Of a stretch of 64,000 nucleotides of DNA, positions 46,315 through 56,064 are shown in pieces. Origin of the DNA: Geminicoccaceae bacterium (GTDB lineage Bacteria > Pseudomonadota > Alphaproteobacteria > Geminicoccales > Geminicoccaceae); contig JANQPX010000018.1 of assembly GCA_028285265.1 (NCBI GenBank), positions 1 to 64,000 of the forward strand, written 5' to 3'. How positions within the stretch are numbered: position 1 is the stretch's first letter; each line of letters starts with the position of its first letter. The position numbers and the translations under genes were made by a program. The notes under the pieces are model-generated. The model saw nothing but the letters and a program-made list of their open reading frames with translations, had not been told where the DNA came from and did no database searches.

Positions 46315-49056
46315 TTAGCGCTCCTGGGGCCTGAGTAAGGCCATGCTCAAAAGGGTTAGGATCGGGAAGAATACAAGCAGCGCCAGAACATCGCCTTGAA
46401 GCTCGGCGAAGCCCAGCGCTTTGGTGAAGCTGCCGACGCTGATGTTCAAGAAATACATCATCGGGAAGGAATGGCCGATGATGTAAGCGCCACCTTCGAG
46501 GGAGGAGACCGGCTGCATCATGCCAGAGAACTGTATGGAGGGCAGCAGTGTTGCGATCGCCGTACCGAAGAGCGCCGCGGTTTGGGTTCTGGTGAAGGCA
46601 GAAATCACTAGACCGACGCCGGTGGTGGCGATCACAAAAAGAAAGGCACCCAGAAAGAGTAGTGCAGCACTTCCTTCGATCGGTACACCAAACAGGAGAA
46701 CGGCCATCCCAGCGAGGATTAGGAAATTGACAAAGCCGACCAAAACATAGGGTGCCTGTTTGCCAAGAAGGAATTCCAAACGGGTCACCGGTGTAACGTA
46801 TAGATTGGTGATCGAACCAAGTTCCTTTTCACGCACAATGCCGACCGCCATGAGGATTGCTGGGATCAACACCAGGAGGAGCGGGATGATTGATGGCACC
46901 ATCGCGTAGATGCTAGCAAACGCTTGGTTGTATCGGTAACGCGACTCGATGGTGACTGCTGAAATGTCTGTGACCTCACCATGATTGCGGCGTGTGAGGT
47001 CAGCGAGATAGCCGTGATGTAGACCTTGGATATAGCCCTCGATGGTCTCGGCACGAAAAGGCATGGCGCCGTCGATCCGCGCGAAGACTTCGGGTCTCTC
47101 CCCTCGCAACAGCGCCTTGCCGAAGCCTGGTGGGATTTCAATCGCGACAACGATGTCGCCACTCGCAAGACGCTGATCCATCTCGTCATGGGTCAAGAGC
47201 GGCGGTTGTTCAACGAAGTAGCGGGATCCTGCGAGACCTTCGAGATAACGCTGGCTTTCCTGGCTCTGGTCACGATCGAGGGTCGCGTAGGTGAGATCCT
47301 CAACGTCGAACGTAATGCCGTAGCCGAACACCAGCATGAGGATGGCCGTTCCCAGCAAGGCAAAAGCCAGCCGGATTGGATCACGCCAAAGCTCCAAGCC
47401 CTCACGCAGGCTGTAGGCCGTAAGTCGCCGAAGGCTGAACGTGGCAGGGACGGCGGGTGCCACGACGCCGGCCTCCGAGGCTATGGCAGCTTCCGGCATC
47501 GAGTTGGAGTCAACGTCAACGGCTGCTGCTTCTCGAAGATAATCGATAAAGGCGTCTTCGAGATTGCCCTCCCCCTTGGCCCTTGCCAGCGCCGCCGGGG
47601 CATCACTGGCCAGCACTTTGCCAGCATGCATCAATGAGATGCGATCACATCGCTCCGCCTCGTTCATAAAATGGGTCGAGATGAAGATGGTCACACCATG
47701 GTTGCGTGAGAGATCGATCAAAAGATCCCAGAAGCGATCACGTGCAACCGGATCGACGCCGGACGTAGGCTCATCGAGTATCAACATCTCAGGCTCGTGG
47801 ATGATGGCAACGGCAAGCGACAATCGCTGGCGCACGCCCATGGGAAGATCGGCGGCAAGATCTTCTAGATAGCGCTCCAGACCGAAAGCGGGAACAAGAT
47901 CGTCCATACGCGCCCGGATGCGCGCCGGGGCCAAATGGAAGAGACGGCCATGAAGTTCGAGGTTTTGGCGGACTGTCAATTCGCCGTAGAGTGAGAAACT
48001 TTGCGACATGTAGCCGACCCGTTTTCGCGTCTCCAGATCATGCGCGTCGACAGGCCGACCGAACAGTAACGCCTCCCCCTCTGAAGCAGGCAGAAGGCCG
48101 GTCAGCATTTTCATTGTGGTGGTTTTGCCGCAGCCGTTCGATCCAAGAAATCCGAAGATCTCACCGCGCTCAATGCGAAAACTCACCTGATCGACTGCGG
48201 TAAAGGCGCCAAAGCGTCGGGTCAACCCGTCTGCTTCGATCGCAGGGCTACCGTCGTGGCATAGTCGCTCGGGAATTGTGACCTCACGATGGTCCCGGCG
48301 CTGCTCTTCCGGGAGAAGTGCTATGAAGGCTTCTTCGAGGCTAGACGTACCCGATTTCCGACGCAGCGCGCGCGGACTGCCTGTAGCCAGCACCCTGCCC
48401 TGATTCAAGGCGATTAGCCAATCGAAGCCTTCGGCCTCATCCATGTAGGCTGATGCAACGATAACCGTCATGCTGGGGCGCACATCGCGAATGCGATCGA
48501 TCAGCGCCCAAAACTGGCGGCGAGAAAGAGGATCAACGCCTGTTGTCGGCTCATCGAGAATCAGAAGATCGGGATCATGGATGAGTGCGCAGCAGAGTCC
48601 GAGCTTTTGCTTCATTCCGCCGGAAAGCTTGCCGGCTGGCCGGTCGATAAAGGGGGCAAGGCCTGTGCTTTCTGTAAGATCAGCAATCCGCGCAGCGCGC
48701 TCGGCCCGGCCCTGGCCAAAGAGTCGGGCAAAGAAGATCAGGTTCTCGCGGATCGAGAGCGTCATATAGAGGTTTTTGCCAAGGCCTTGTGGCATGTAGG
48801 CGATGCGCGGCGATATCCTGCGACGATGATCGGTATCCGTCATGCAGCCATCAAACACATTGATCTCGCCGGTCTGCAGACGGCGCGCACCGGCGACCAG
48901 ACCGAGCAGTGTCGACTTACCGACACCATCAGGCCCGATGACACCCACCATTTTGCCCGGCGGTATGTCGAGAGTGACGTTGTCGACGGCCAGTGTCTCA
49001 CCGTAGGCATGGCTGAGATCACGGATGCGAACCGACGAGGCGGTGGCTCCACTCAT
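46315..49056 (-). CDS. rbbA: RbbA-type ABC ATPase-ATPase-permease fusion
   Basis: 913 residues, the same size as E. coli RbbA/YhiH. Two ATP-binding domains come first: Walker [10 protein letters not shown] and signature LSGGMKQK in the first; GSNGCGKTT and a degenerate signature LPMGVRQR with LILDEPTSG in the second. A six-helix ABC-2 permease domain follows, with a periplasmic loop containing [12 protein letters not shown]. The fusion works in the inner membrane with the HlyD adaptor and YhhJ permease, probably as an exporter; ribosome association has been described for E. coli RbbA. It overlaps the hlyD gene by ATGA. Confidence 0.95.
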   Translation of the reverse strand: MSGATASSVRIRDLSHAYGETLAVDNVTLDIPPGKMVGVIGPDGVGKSTLLGLVAGARRLQTGEINVFDGCMTDTDHRRRISPRIAYMPQGLGKNLYMTLSIRENLIFFARLFGQGRAERAARIADLTESTGLAPFIDRPAGKLSGGMKQKLGLCCALIHDPDLLILDEPTTGVDPLSRRQFWALIDRIRDVRPSMTVIVASAYMDEAEGFDWLIALNQGRVLATGSPRALRRKSGTSSLEEAFIALLPEEQRRDHREVTIPERLCHDGSPAIEADGLTRRFGAFTAVDQVSFRIERGEIFGFLGSNGCGKTTTMKMLTGLLPASEGEALLFGRPVDAHDLETRKRVGYMSQSFSLYGELTVRQNLELHGRLFHLAPARIRARMDDLVPAFGLERYLEDLAADLPMGVRQRLSLAVAIIHEPEMLILDEPTSGVDPVARDRFWDLLIDLSRNHGVTIFISTHFMNEAERCDRISLMHAGKVLASDAPAALARAKGEGNLEDAFIDYLREAAAVDVDSNSMPEAAIASEAGVVAPAVPATFSLRRLTAYSLREGLELWRDPIRLAFALLGTAILMLVFGYGITFDVEDLTYATLDRDQSQESQRYLEGLAGSRYFVEQPPLLTHDEMDQRLASGDIVVAIEIPPGFGKALLRGERPEVFARIDGAMPFRAETIEGYIQGLHHGYLADLTRRNHGEVTDISAVTIESRYRYNQAFASIYAMVPSIIPLLLVLIPAILMAVGIVREKELGSITNLYVTPVTRLEFLLGKQAPYVLVGFVNFLILAGMAVLLFGVPIEGSAALLFLGAFLFVIATTGVGLVISAFTRTQTAALFGTAIATLLPSIQFSGMMQPVSSLEGGAYIIGHSFPMMYFLNISVGSFTKALGFAELQGDVLALLVFFPILTLLSMALLRPQER

Positions 49057-50048
49057 CCACTTGGCCGAGGTGGCAGGTTGATCGCAAAGCGTTCCGGCCA
49101 GGAGAGCTCGGATGTGAGACTGACAAATACATCTCCCGGCAGGCCAGTTTTGACGAGATCGATGTATTGCAGAAGCAGCTCTGGGTCGATCTGAACTTTG
49201 ACCCGGAACATCAACTTCTCGCGTTCGCTGCGTGTCTCGACTTCCTTCGGCGTAAATTGGGCATTGGCGGCAACGAATGAGACATTCGCCGGGATCATGA
49301 ATTCAGGTGCCGCGTCGAGCTGGATGCGCGCCTCGGCGCCATAGGCGAGGCGACCTGCCTCAGATGTTGGCAGGAAGATGGTCATGTACACGTCAGTGAG
49401 ATCGAGCAGCGTTACGATTCGGCCGCCATTAGCAAGCACCTCACCGGGTTCGGCCAAGCGATACTGCACGCGTCCAAGGCGCGGCGCACGGATCGTCGCC
49501 TCGTCCAATTGGACCTCGATCTGCCGAGCCGCTGCTTCAGCCGAACGCACTGTCGCTCTGGCAGTAGCAAGCTGCGCTTTCGCAGCACGCAGGGTGGCTC
49601 TTGCTGTGTCTCTCTGGGTGAGGCGCTGGTCGGCGATCTCCTGTGAAGTATGACCCCGCTGCACCAGGATCGCGGCGCGCCCCAGCTCCTGCTCTGCAAA
49701 CTTGAGCTCGCTCTCACGCTGCGCAATCAGGGCCTCCGCACCCACCACTGACTCTTGCGCTTGATGGATCTCCGCCTCGGCACGCGCTAGATGGGCGTCG
49801 AGTTCTGCTGTGTCTAATCTAGCCAAGACATCATCGGCCTCGACCATGTCGCCTTCGTCAACCAATACGTCAGCGACACGGCCGCCATATCTGACGGCGA
49901 CATGCACCTCTTCCACTTCGAGCCGACCGTGGCCGCTGGCAATACCGTCAGGCAACGCGTCACGGTCTAGGAAGTGGTTGAAGGCAAAGCCGCCACTGAT
50001 TATGACGATAATCAGAAGAAGGCCCAATCCGATCTTGTTAAACGTCAT
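49053..50048 (-). CDS. yhiI: HlyD-family periplasmic adaptor (YhiI-like)
   Basis: 331 residues with one N-terminal membrane anchor (about 5-24). A biotinyl/lipoyl-like segment ([29 protein letters not shown], quoted only in part: [16 protein letters not shown]) is followed by a long coiled-coil hairpin (about 75-175) and a beta-barrel region. It bridges the inner-membrane exporter to an outer-membrane channel. It is the first gene of a four-gene operon ending with the P-type ATPase. A one-mismatch FixK/FNR box lies about 180 bases upstream of its start. Confidence 0.93.
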   Translation of the reverse strand: MTFNKIGLGLLLIIVIISGGFAFNHFLDRDALPDGIASGHGRLEVEEVHVAVRYGGRVADVLVDEGDMVEADDVLARLDTAELDAHLARAEAEIHQAQESVVGAEALIAQRESELKFAEQELGRAAILVQRGHTSQEIADQRLTQRDTARATLRAAKAQLATARATVRSAEAAARQIEVQLDEATIRAPRLGRVQYRLAEPGEVLANGGRIVTLLDLTDVYMTIFLPTSEAGRLAYGAEARIQLDAAPEFMIPANVSFVAANAQFTPKEVETRSEREKLMFRVKVQIDPELLLQYIDLVKTGLPGDVFVSLTSELSWPERFAINLPPRPSG

Positions 50049-50222
50049 GGTTGTCTCAATCAGTGCTACGGAATGTAGCGGCTGGGTGCGTCTCCGAGCT
50101 GCGCATAGCGTCTATGCGGCGTGCCCATAGCAGCTTGTATGCTGGTCTTGATCGACAAACTGCGAGGAACGCCTACCAGCCGTTCTTCTGATGCATGCTG
50201 CTACAGATCAAATGTGAGAACT

Positions 50223-50236
50223 TTGATTCGGGTCAA
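50223..50236 (-). promoter_or_regulatory. FixK/FNR-type box (one mismatch)
   Basis: TTGATTCGGGTCAA matches TTGAT-N4-ATCAA except for G in place of A. It lies between the cytochrome c and hlyD genes and is extended by a further T/A base pair at each end. It would control the hlyD-rbbA-yhhJ-ATPase operon. Confidence 0.5.
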
Positions 50237-50252
50237 AGATTGTGCCACACAG

Positions 50253-50849
50253 CTAGTTCTTGACGTCGCCCCCGGTCGCGGGGAAACCCGCCCGCATATA
50301 GGTGATGATTTGCCAAATCTGGTCTCTATCGAGCGCATTCTTGAACGCAGGCATCTCGCTCGCAAAATCTTCGCCGCCTTCGGCGATCGACCAAAGAAGG
50401 TACTCGTCGACTCGCGTAGGTAGGCGAACGAGATGGACGAGTAACGCTGGCGACGGATGAAGCGACAACCCAGCCTTGCCGCGGCCACTCCCATTCTTGT
50501 CGTGACATGACCCGCAGTTCTGTTGGTAAAGTTGGTGGCCGGCCTCGAGCACGCTCGGAATGCGTGGTAGTGGGTTACTGGCGTTGCGATAGGCTTCGGG
50601 AACGCCCTCATCGATATAGGCTTTATGACGCTCCACGCGCCAACGCATCGTCTCAGTCTCCTGGCCGCCTTTCCAGATCTCGCGGCTCGACCAAGTCGGA
50701 TCCCAGATATCCCACCCCAATGGCGGCTCGAGGTGCTCCCCGCGTGCCTGCGTGGTTAACGCAAGAAGCGCTCCAGCTAAACAGACACCACACGAGCGCA
50801 TGGCTCGAACGACATGATTGAAAGGCCTTGGAACAATGGATGGCCACAT
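50253..50849 (-). CDS. Mono-heme c-type cytochrome
   Basis: 198 residues from the ATG at 50849, preceded by GGAGCAGG; the frame remains open to 50888. A signal sequence (RSCGVCLAGALLALTTQARG) is followed by the mature domain with a CGSCH heme site (QLYQQNCGSCHDKNGSGRGK, quoted in part) and EMPAFKNAL near the end, whose Met is the likely axial ligand. It is a periplasmic electron carrier. It lies upstream of the hlyD operon and has its own FixK/FNR-type box at 50945-50958, suggesting induction at low oxygen. Confidence 0.9.
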   Translation of the reverse strand: MWPSIVPRPFNHVVRAMRSCGVCLAGALLALTTQARGEHLEPPLGWDIWDPTWSSREIWKGGQETETMRWRVERHKAYIDEGVPEAYRNASNPLPRIPSVLEAGHQLYQQNCGSCHDKNGSGRGKAGLSLHPSPALLVHLVRLPTRVDEYLLWSIAEGGEDFASEMPAFKNALDRDQIWQIITYMRAGFPATGGDVKN

Positions 50850-50944
50850 GCGCCTGCTCCCGCTTGATCGTTGTTTCCCACAAGCCATTCCGGCTCAGCA
50901 CGTTGAACTGGGCGATCAACTAGTGATGTCGCTCGTCTGGTTCC

Positions 50945-50958
50945 TTGATTCGCCTCAA
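50945..50958 (-). promoter_or_regulatory. FixK/FNR-type box (one mismatch)
   Basis: TTGATTCGCCTCAA differs from TTGAT-N4-ATCAA only by C for A. Its centre is about 102 bases from the cytochrome start, matching the spacing of the boxes before hsp20 and the other cytochrome. Confidence 0.55.
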
Positions 50959-50999
50959 TAGGATCGCCCTTTAGTCCCGCAGATTAGAGAGCGCTATCG

Positions 51000-51854
51000 T
51001 CACGCTGCAGGAACAGCTAGGACGGAGCAGCGTGCACGTCGGACAATCTGTTCCGTCGTGCTGCCACGGAGTGCGTCGAGGAACCCGTGATGCCCTTCGG
51101 TGATCATCACAATGAGATCTGCCTGTATCTCGTCAGCCCTTCGCAAGATCTCCTCGACGGGATTCCCAGGTCGAACCATTTGCTGGAAGGACGAGCGAAA
51201 TGCTTCAGGAACATGGACCGCCGGCCGATGGGCTGGATCGCCGATAAAGAGCGCCTCAGTTGCAGGCGTTTCGATCCTCAAACTTTTCACGAGACCGCTC
51301 GCGACATCGATGCCCACATCTGGGTTAGGTCTGTTGTCGGCGGCGATCAGGATGCGGCTAAGGTAAGCCTCGCCGTTCTCGTGGGATACGAAACCGCGAC
51401 CAAGCCCTGCCGGAACAAATAATGTCGGCACCAGAGATTGGCGAAGCAAAGCCTCAGAAAAGGAGGGTTTGAGCCATCGCGGCAAGCCATCGCGCCCTTC
51501 GGTCGACAAAACGATGAGATCAGACTGTTCCGTTTTGAGGAATCTAACGATCGATTCCAGTGGTTTTTTGCTGATTCGCTCCACTTTCTTCACGTGGACA
51601 CCGAGTTGATCGCCCACGTCACGCCTCGGGCTGTCCTTGGAAAGGAGTCCCCAGCTTTCAAGCGTCTCACGAATGTGAGGAAACTCTCGCCAATCCGGCT
51701 TATCGCCCATGTCTTGCTCGACATGAGCGATGTTGAAGCGAGATCGATTAGCGAGGGCAATCTTCAAGGCATGCTCGAAAGCCATCTGACTGGAGGCGGA
51801 GAAATCCGTCGGATGTAGGATTGACGAAAATGTGCCACCCGAACCTTCAAGCAT
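51000..51854 (-). CDS. Tandem universal stress protein
   Basis: 284 residues from the ATG at 51854, chosen for GGAGG five bases upstream; the frame is open to 51899. Two UspA domains follow one another. The first starts FSSILHPTDFSASSQMAFEHAL; the second starts LSRILIAADNRPN and ends with ITEGHHGFLDALRGSTTEQI, a nucleotide-binding G-2x-G-9x-G(S/T)-like motif. These cytoplasmic proteins support survival under stress such as oxygen limitation. A perfect FixK/FNR box lies 72 bases upstream. Confidence 0.9.
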   Translation of the reverse strand: MLEGSGGTFSSILHPTDFSASSQMAFEHALKIALANRSRFNIAHVEQDMGDKPDWREFPHIRETLESWGLLSKDSPRRDVGDQLGVHVKKVERISKKPLESIVRFLKTEQSDLIVLSTEGRDGLPRWLKPSFSEALLRQSLVPTLFVPAGLGRGFVSHENGEAYLSRILIAADNRPNPDVGIDVASGLVKSLRIETPATEALFIGDPAHRPAVHVPEAFRSSFQQMVRPGNPVEEILRRADEIQADLIVMITEGHHGFLDALRGSTTEQIVRRARCSVLAVPAA

Positions 51855-51925
51855 CAAAACCTCCAGCATTTCTTTGCGAGACATTGAGATGCGTGGCAAC
51901 CTAATGAAGCATCGTCTAAGGCACG

Positions 51926-51939
51926 TTGATCTTGATCAA
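51926..51939 (-). promoter_or_regulatory. FixK/FNR box (perfect)
   Basis: TTGATCTTGATCAA is a perfect match to TTGAT-N4-ATCAA, 72 bases upstream of the universal stress protein start and downstream of the cbpM gene. It very likely marks a low-oxygen-induced promoter. Confidence 0.75.
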
Positions 51940-52069
51940 GAGAAACGTGACGCTGCCCCTTTGGATCGTCGGCCCGTACCGTGTTGCGCCTACAAGATGC
52001 TGGGCGATTCCCATGGACTTTCATTTAGCCAAGGCATGTCTCGAACCATGAATGCAAAGGTACATGCCA

Positions 52070-52423
52070 TTAGCCGCTGTTCCGTTCACGCGGTGACATG
52101 GCTCTTACTCGTTCGAGAATGGCATGGCGAACGTCACCCGGTTGTTGCCGGATGGCCGACGTGAGCACGTTCATCTGGTGGCGAAGCGCATACATCTGAT
52201 CAAGCAGAGACAACACCAGCGGCATGGTATCTTCGTCGACCATCATGTCCCTGCGCAGATCGCAGATCATGCGAATGCGTGCCTCGTCCACATCGGAGAA
52301 CAGCAAATCGGAGTCCGCCTGTGACGAACGGTTTGGCGAGATCCAGCCGAGCTCGACCCAACGCGCCAGCTCAGCCTGTTCGACTCGGCCGACAGCAATC
52401 ACGACCTCTGTGAAGGTTTTCAT
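52070..52423 (-). CDS. cbpM: Chaperone modulator CbpM
   Basis: 117 residues of the MerR-like CbpM family, with LARWVELGWISPNRSS near the N-terminus and a C-terminal helix VLSLLDQMYALRHQMNVLTS. CbpM binds the J domain of CbpA and inhibits its action with DnaK. It overlaps the cbpA gene by ATGA, the standard arrangement. Confidence 0.92.
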   Translation of the reverse strand: MKTFTEVVIAVGRVEQAELARWVELGWISPNRSSQADSDLLFSDVDEARIRMICDLRRDMMVDEDTMPLVLSLLDQMYALRHQMNVLTSAIRQQPGDVRHAILERVRAMSPRERNSG

Positions 52424-53352
52424 CGACTGCCCCCCCAGCCCTCCCTCGGGTCATATGGATGATCTGCCTGCCAGCGACGCAACATCTCTTCCAGAGATGG
52501 ATTCGCGGTCGTCGGGAGAACCACCTTCAAATGGACATATTGATCACCCCGTTGACCCGTGTGTTGATCGACGATTCCTTTGCCACGCAACCGTAACGTC
52601 GATCCGGCATTCGAGCCCTTGGGCACCGTCATGGTGACCGAGCCTTCGATCGTCGGCACAGCGACCTTGCCACCAAGCATCGCCTCTGCCGGAGTCACCG
52701 GCAGGTGGAGATGAACATCATTGTCCTTGCGGTCGAAGATGTTGTGCGGCGTGATGTGCAACTCGACGAATACATCGCCTGGTTCACCGCCATCGAAGCC
52801 GGGTTGACCCTGGCCTTTGACTCGAAATGTCTGACGACCGCGGGCACCGGCAGGAATGGTGAGGTCGAGGGTACGCCCATCGGCCATCGTCACACGTTTC
52901 TTGGCTCCTTTGGCCGCTTCGAGAAAATCGACGGACAGGCTGTAGGCGATATCCGCGCCACGGGCTTGCATCCGAAAACTGCGACGCCCGTTTTCTCCAC
53001 CTCGAAATAGATCCGCAAAGAAGTCGTGCAGCGTTTCATCATCGGGAAAGCCTTCTTGACGATAATACTTCGCGCCATCGGCTGCACCTTCGAAGTCCCG
53101 ATAGAATCGTTGCTGCTGGCGCTCATGCCCCTGAGCGTCGATCTCGCCACGATCATATTGTCCACGTTTTTCTGGGTCGGACAGCATGTCGTAGGCTGCT
53201 GACACCTCGCTAAAGCGCGCCGCTACGTCTGGCTTATCCGGATTTAAATCGGGGTGCAATTCTTTGGCCAGCGTTCGATAGCGACGCTTGATCTCATCCT
53301 GACTGGCGGCCCGACTGACACCCAGTGTCTTATACAGATCATCGTTCATCAT
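52420..53352 (-). CDS. cbpA: DnaJ-like co-chaperone CbpA
   Basis: 310 residues. The J domain (about 4-70) has HPD at 33-35 in AKELHPDLNPD, a Gly/Phe-poor linker and two C-terminal beta domains with AMLGGKVAVPTIEGSVTM and TLRLRGKGI. There is no zinc-finger domain, which separates it from DnaJ. It stimulates DnaK and binds curved DNA in some bacteria. It is cotranslated with cbpM and divergent from the VIT1-type transporter gene, with a FixK/FNR-like box in the shared region. Confidence 0.95.
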   Translation of the reverse strand: MMNDDLYKTLGVSRAASQDEIKRRYRTLAKELHPDLNPDKPDVAARFSEVSAAYDMLSDPEKRGQYDRGEIDAQGHERQQQRFYRDFEGAADGAKYYRQEGFPDDETLHDFFADLFRGGENGRRSFRMQARGADIAYSLSVDFLEAAKGAKKRVTMADGRTLDLTIPAGARGRQTFRVKGQGQPGFDGGEPGDVFVELHITPHNIFDRKDNDVHLHLPVTPAEAMLGGKVAVPTIEGSVTMTVPKGSNAGSTLRLRGKGIVDQHTGQRGDQYVHLKVVLPTTANPSLEEMLRRWQADHPYDPREGWGGSR

Positions 53353-53453
53353 GCTGTCCGATCGCCTGCCTCTCCAAAAGCACGATCACCCATGATCATC
53401 AATTTCATGAACACCATCGAGCGTCACTTCTAAACGAGCCCTAAGCTTGTCAA

Positions 53454-53467
53454 TTGATCTGGCTCAA
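53454..53467. promoter_or_regulatory. FixK/FNR-type box (one mismatch)
   Basis: TTGATCTGGCTCAA has C for A at the first position of the right half-site. It lies 57 bases upstream of the VIT1-type gene and about 102 bases upstream of cbpA, so it could serve either direction. Confidence 0.5.
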
Positions 53468-53524
53468 GGGATCCCAGGATCGCCAAAGCTTCTATCAGCT
53501 ATTAGCCGAATGGGAGGTTGCAGC

Positions 53525-54256
53525 ATGGCGGACGACGGATCCATCGAGCACGGGCACACATCCCTGGAAATCGCGGCGCGTCTCTCTGGCGGCCCGCGGG
53601 TGAACTATCTTAGGGATTGGGTCTATGGCGGCATTGATGGCGCGGTGACGACATTCTCGATCGTCGCCGGCGTGGTAGGCGCCGATCTGTCCGCCCGGAT
53701 TGTCCTTATCCTAGGCGCTGCCAACCTGCTGGCTGACGGGTTCTCGATGGCTGCCGGCAATTACTCCGCCACCAAAGCCGAGCTCGATGACTATGAGCGT
53801 GTACGCCAAATGGAGGAGCGACATATTCGTCTGGCACCGGAGGGTGAGCGTGAAGAGATCAGGCAGCTCTTCCAAGCCAAGGGATTCGAAGGCGCTGATC
53901 TAGAAAGGGCGGTCGAGGTCATTACTAGTTCGACCAACCACTGGGTCGATATGATGATGTCCGAGGAGCACGGCATGCCGGCAATCAATCGCTCACCGAT
54001 ACTGGCCGGACTTGCTACCTTTGCTGCCTTTTTCGTCTGTGGTCTCGTTCCTCTCTTACCATTCGTGGCCGGTGCTACTGCTGATGTGACACTTTCTATC
54101 TTCATGACCGCCTTGGTCTTCTTCGCCATCGGCTCACTGAAGAGCCGCTGGTCGATGGCGGGATGGTGGTGGTCAGGAGTCGAAACGCTATCGATCGGGC
54201 TCGCAGCAGCCACCGTTGCCTATGCCGCCGGCGTCCTGTTGAAGTCGATCGTTTAG
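53525..54256 (+). CDS. VIT1/CCC1-family iron or manganese transporter
   Basis: 243 residues from the ATG at 53525, which follows GGGAGG with a seven-base spacer; the frame opens earlier at 53447. The sequence YLRDWVYGGIDGAVTTFSIVAG and NLLADGFSMAAGNYSATKAE are the defining first and second membrane segments of VIT1/CCC1 transporters. A cytosolic helical insert (about 105-155) includes the metal-binding Glu-rich part, and three more membrane segments follow. They export or store Fe2+ or Mn2+. Confidence 0.92.
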   Translation: MADDGSIEHGHTSLEIAARLSGGPRVNYLRDWVYGGIDGAVTTFSIVAGVVGADLSARIVLILGAANLLADGFSMAAGNYSATKAELDDYERVRQMEERHIRLAPEGEREEIRQLFQAKGFEGADLERAVEVITSSTNHWVDMMMSEEHGMPAINRSPILAGLATFAAFFVCGLVPLLPFVAGATADVTLSIFMTALVFFAIGSLKSRWSMAGWWWSGVETLSIGLAAATVAYAAGVLLKSIV

Positions 54257-54414
54257 TCCCTAACGACGGGTAGGAAATGGCTTTTGAGACCATGATGCTG
54301 CTGGCGCCGTTGCGACCCGTAAGGCTGCGCTCCGCACCAACGTTGATCATCGACGATACCACCACGATAGATGTTAGCCCTGACCTCAAAACGAGTGCGA
54401 TATGCGCGTGATAC

Positions 54415-54428
54415 TTGATGCGTATCAA
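54415..54428 (+). promoter_or_regulatory. FixK/FNR box (perfect)
   Basis: TTGATGCGTATCAA is a perfect match to TTGAT-N4-ATCAA. Its centre is 97 bases upstream of the Hsp20 start, the same spacing as at two cytochrome genes of the island. Confidence 0.75.
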
Positions 54429-54518
54429 AGTGCTTGTCGCCTTCGTGTTCTAGAAAGGCTTCATCAACCGCGCTTGGATCGTCCCGCGCGGTCGCGACAA
54501 GTCAAAAGGAGATCGAAA

Positions 54519-54998
54519 ATGTGGTCGCTCTTTCCTTCCGAGCGGCGGAAGACCGACATGGCGCCGTTCCCTGCTGAGTCCGATCCATTCCGAACGCTAC
54601 AGCGCCGAATGGATCGCCTGCTTGACGACTTCGCAGGCGACTATCAGTGGCCCTTCCCCAATGGCCGCAGTAACACGATGCCAACCATTGATGTCAGTGA
54701 GACGGACAAGGAGCTGACTATCGAAGCCGAACTGCCGGGCGTCGATACGGCGGACATCGACCTCACGCTGATGGACAATGTCTTGACGATCAGGGGTGAG
54801 AAGAAAGAGGAAAAGAAAAACAAAGACTACCATCTGACCGAGCGCACCTATGGCAGCTTCAGCCGCTCGATGACCCTCCCCTTCGACGCCGATTCAACGA
54901 AAGTCAAAGCGGCCTTCAAGGATGGTGTGCTGACTATCACCCTGCCTAAACCTCCGGAGGTCGAAGCCAGTGTCAAGAAGATCGATATCAAGGGGTAA
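54519..54998 (+). CDS. hsp20: Small heat-shock protein Hsp20
   Basis: 159 residues from the ATG at 54519, preceded by AAAAGGAG seven bases upstream. The alpha-crystallin domain spans about 45-140, with MPTIDVSETDKELTIEAELP and FKDGVLTITLPKP (the conserved GVLTITLPK). It prevents aggregation of unfolded proteins in the cytoplasm. It is preceded by a perfect FixK/FNR box and followed by a phasin-like gene, suggesting induction at low oxygen. Confidence 0.95.
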   Translation: MWSLFPSERRKTDMAPFPAESDPFRTLQRRMDRLLDDFAGDYQWPFPNGRSNTMPTIDVSETDKELTIEAELPGVDTADIDLTLMDNVLTIRGEKKEEKKNKDYHLTERTYGSFSRSMTLPFDADSTKVKAAFKDGVLTITLPKPPEVEASVKKIDIKG

Positions 54999-55108
54999 CG
55001 GGCGAAGACATACCGCGCCTTTACGAACGTCTTAAGGCATTTCGCGGACTCAAATCAGAGCTCTTCAGCACCAAAAATCATGCACATCGAACACTTGAGG
55101 ACAGACCG

Positions 55109-55417
55109 ATGACGCGAGATTCGATACAACAGACCTACCCGTCGATCGAGAGCCAGCAGTTCGCTGACTGGTCACAAGCTTATATGTCGACCGCCGCAGC
55201 TTTGGGAGCTTCGTGGTGTGATTTCGTCGGCGAACGCTTTCACGCTTATGCCCATGCTATCGATGATGTCAGCCATTGCGACGGCATTGATGAGGCCTGG
55301 AAGGTTCAGGCCAGTTTCGGGCAACAGACCCTCAAGGCTTATAGCGAACAGGCAGCAAAGGTCGGCGATTTGATCATGCGTGTTGCGGACGCTGAAGCTG
55401 CCACTGCAAAGCATTGA
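55109..55417 (+). CDS. Phasin-family protein
   Basis: 102 residues, all helical, with WCDFVGERFHAYAHAIDDVS, EAWKVQASFGQQTLKAYSEQ and AKVGDLIMRVAD, typical of the phasin_2 family. Phasins coat polyhydroxyalkanoate granules, but several small members sit in stress clusters and act in other ways. It lies 110 bases after hsp20 on the same strand and may be co-transcribed. Confidence 0.8.
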   Translation: MTRDSIQQTYPSIESQQFADWSQAYMSTAAALGASWCDFVGERFHAYAHAIDDVSHCDGIDEAWKVQASFGQQTLKAYSEQAAKVGDLIMRVADAEAATAKH

Positions 55418-55694
55418 GACGAGGCCTGCGGGGCAGCATCCGAGTGCATCCGACAACTTGGGGGCCACGATCCGGCTGACGGAAAGGGTGAGGTCGGGAT
55501 CTTTTTCGAGCCCAACCCCTTCCTCGTGTGATGACTGTCAAGTTCGGCAATGAATCACAAGGTATGCGGATCTGACTTCGCACCCAGCCATTGCAGGCGG
55601 CCTCATCTTTGTTGTTATCGGCGCGTCGGTGCTCCCGTTAGCGGACCAAGACCGCTTTGCGCTACGTCACGTCTTACGATTGGAGTTTTCGTCC

Positions 55695-56018
55695 ATGCGT
55701 CTTCTCTTAGTGGCCATGATCTTCAATCTCATCACGATGTCGACAGGCAGATCAGCTGAGGAATTGCTTGGCGATCCGGACGCTGGTCGCCAATTGGCTG
55801 AGACCGTCTGTGCGACCTGCCATGTTATCGCACCCAGTCACATGCCAACGACTGATATCGATGCACCGGCATTTCCCGATCTGGCAATCGAGCCGCGTGT
55901 TACCGCCTTGAGCCTTCGCGTCTTTCTACAAACGCCGCATGAACGCATGCCAGACCTTCATCTTGACCCTGACGAGACCGACAACATCATCGCCTACATT
56001 CTCTCACTCGACCAATAG
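55695..56018 (+). CDS. Mono-heme c-type cytochrome
   Basis: 107 residues from the ATG at 55695 with GGAG nine bases upstream; the frame is open earlier from 55629. A signal peptide (MRLLLVAMIFNLITMSTGRS) is followed by GRQLAETVCATCHVIAPS, whose CATCH is the heme site, and ERMPDLHLDPDETDNIIAYI, with the axial Met in RMPDL. It is a small periplasmic electron carrier, convergent with another cytochrome. Confidence 0.9.
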   Translation: MRLLLVAMIFNLITMSTGRSAEELLGDPDAGRQLAETVCATCHVIAPSHMPTTDIDAPAFPDLAIEPRVTALSLRVFLQTPHERMPDLHLDPDETDNIIAYILSLDQ

Positions 56019-56064
56019 TTTCGATGACGACTGCGGTTGTGCCAGACGGCGGCAGGAGAGAACG

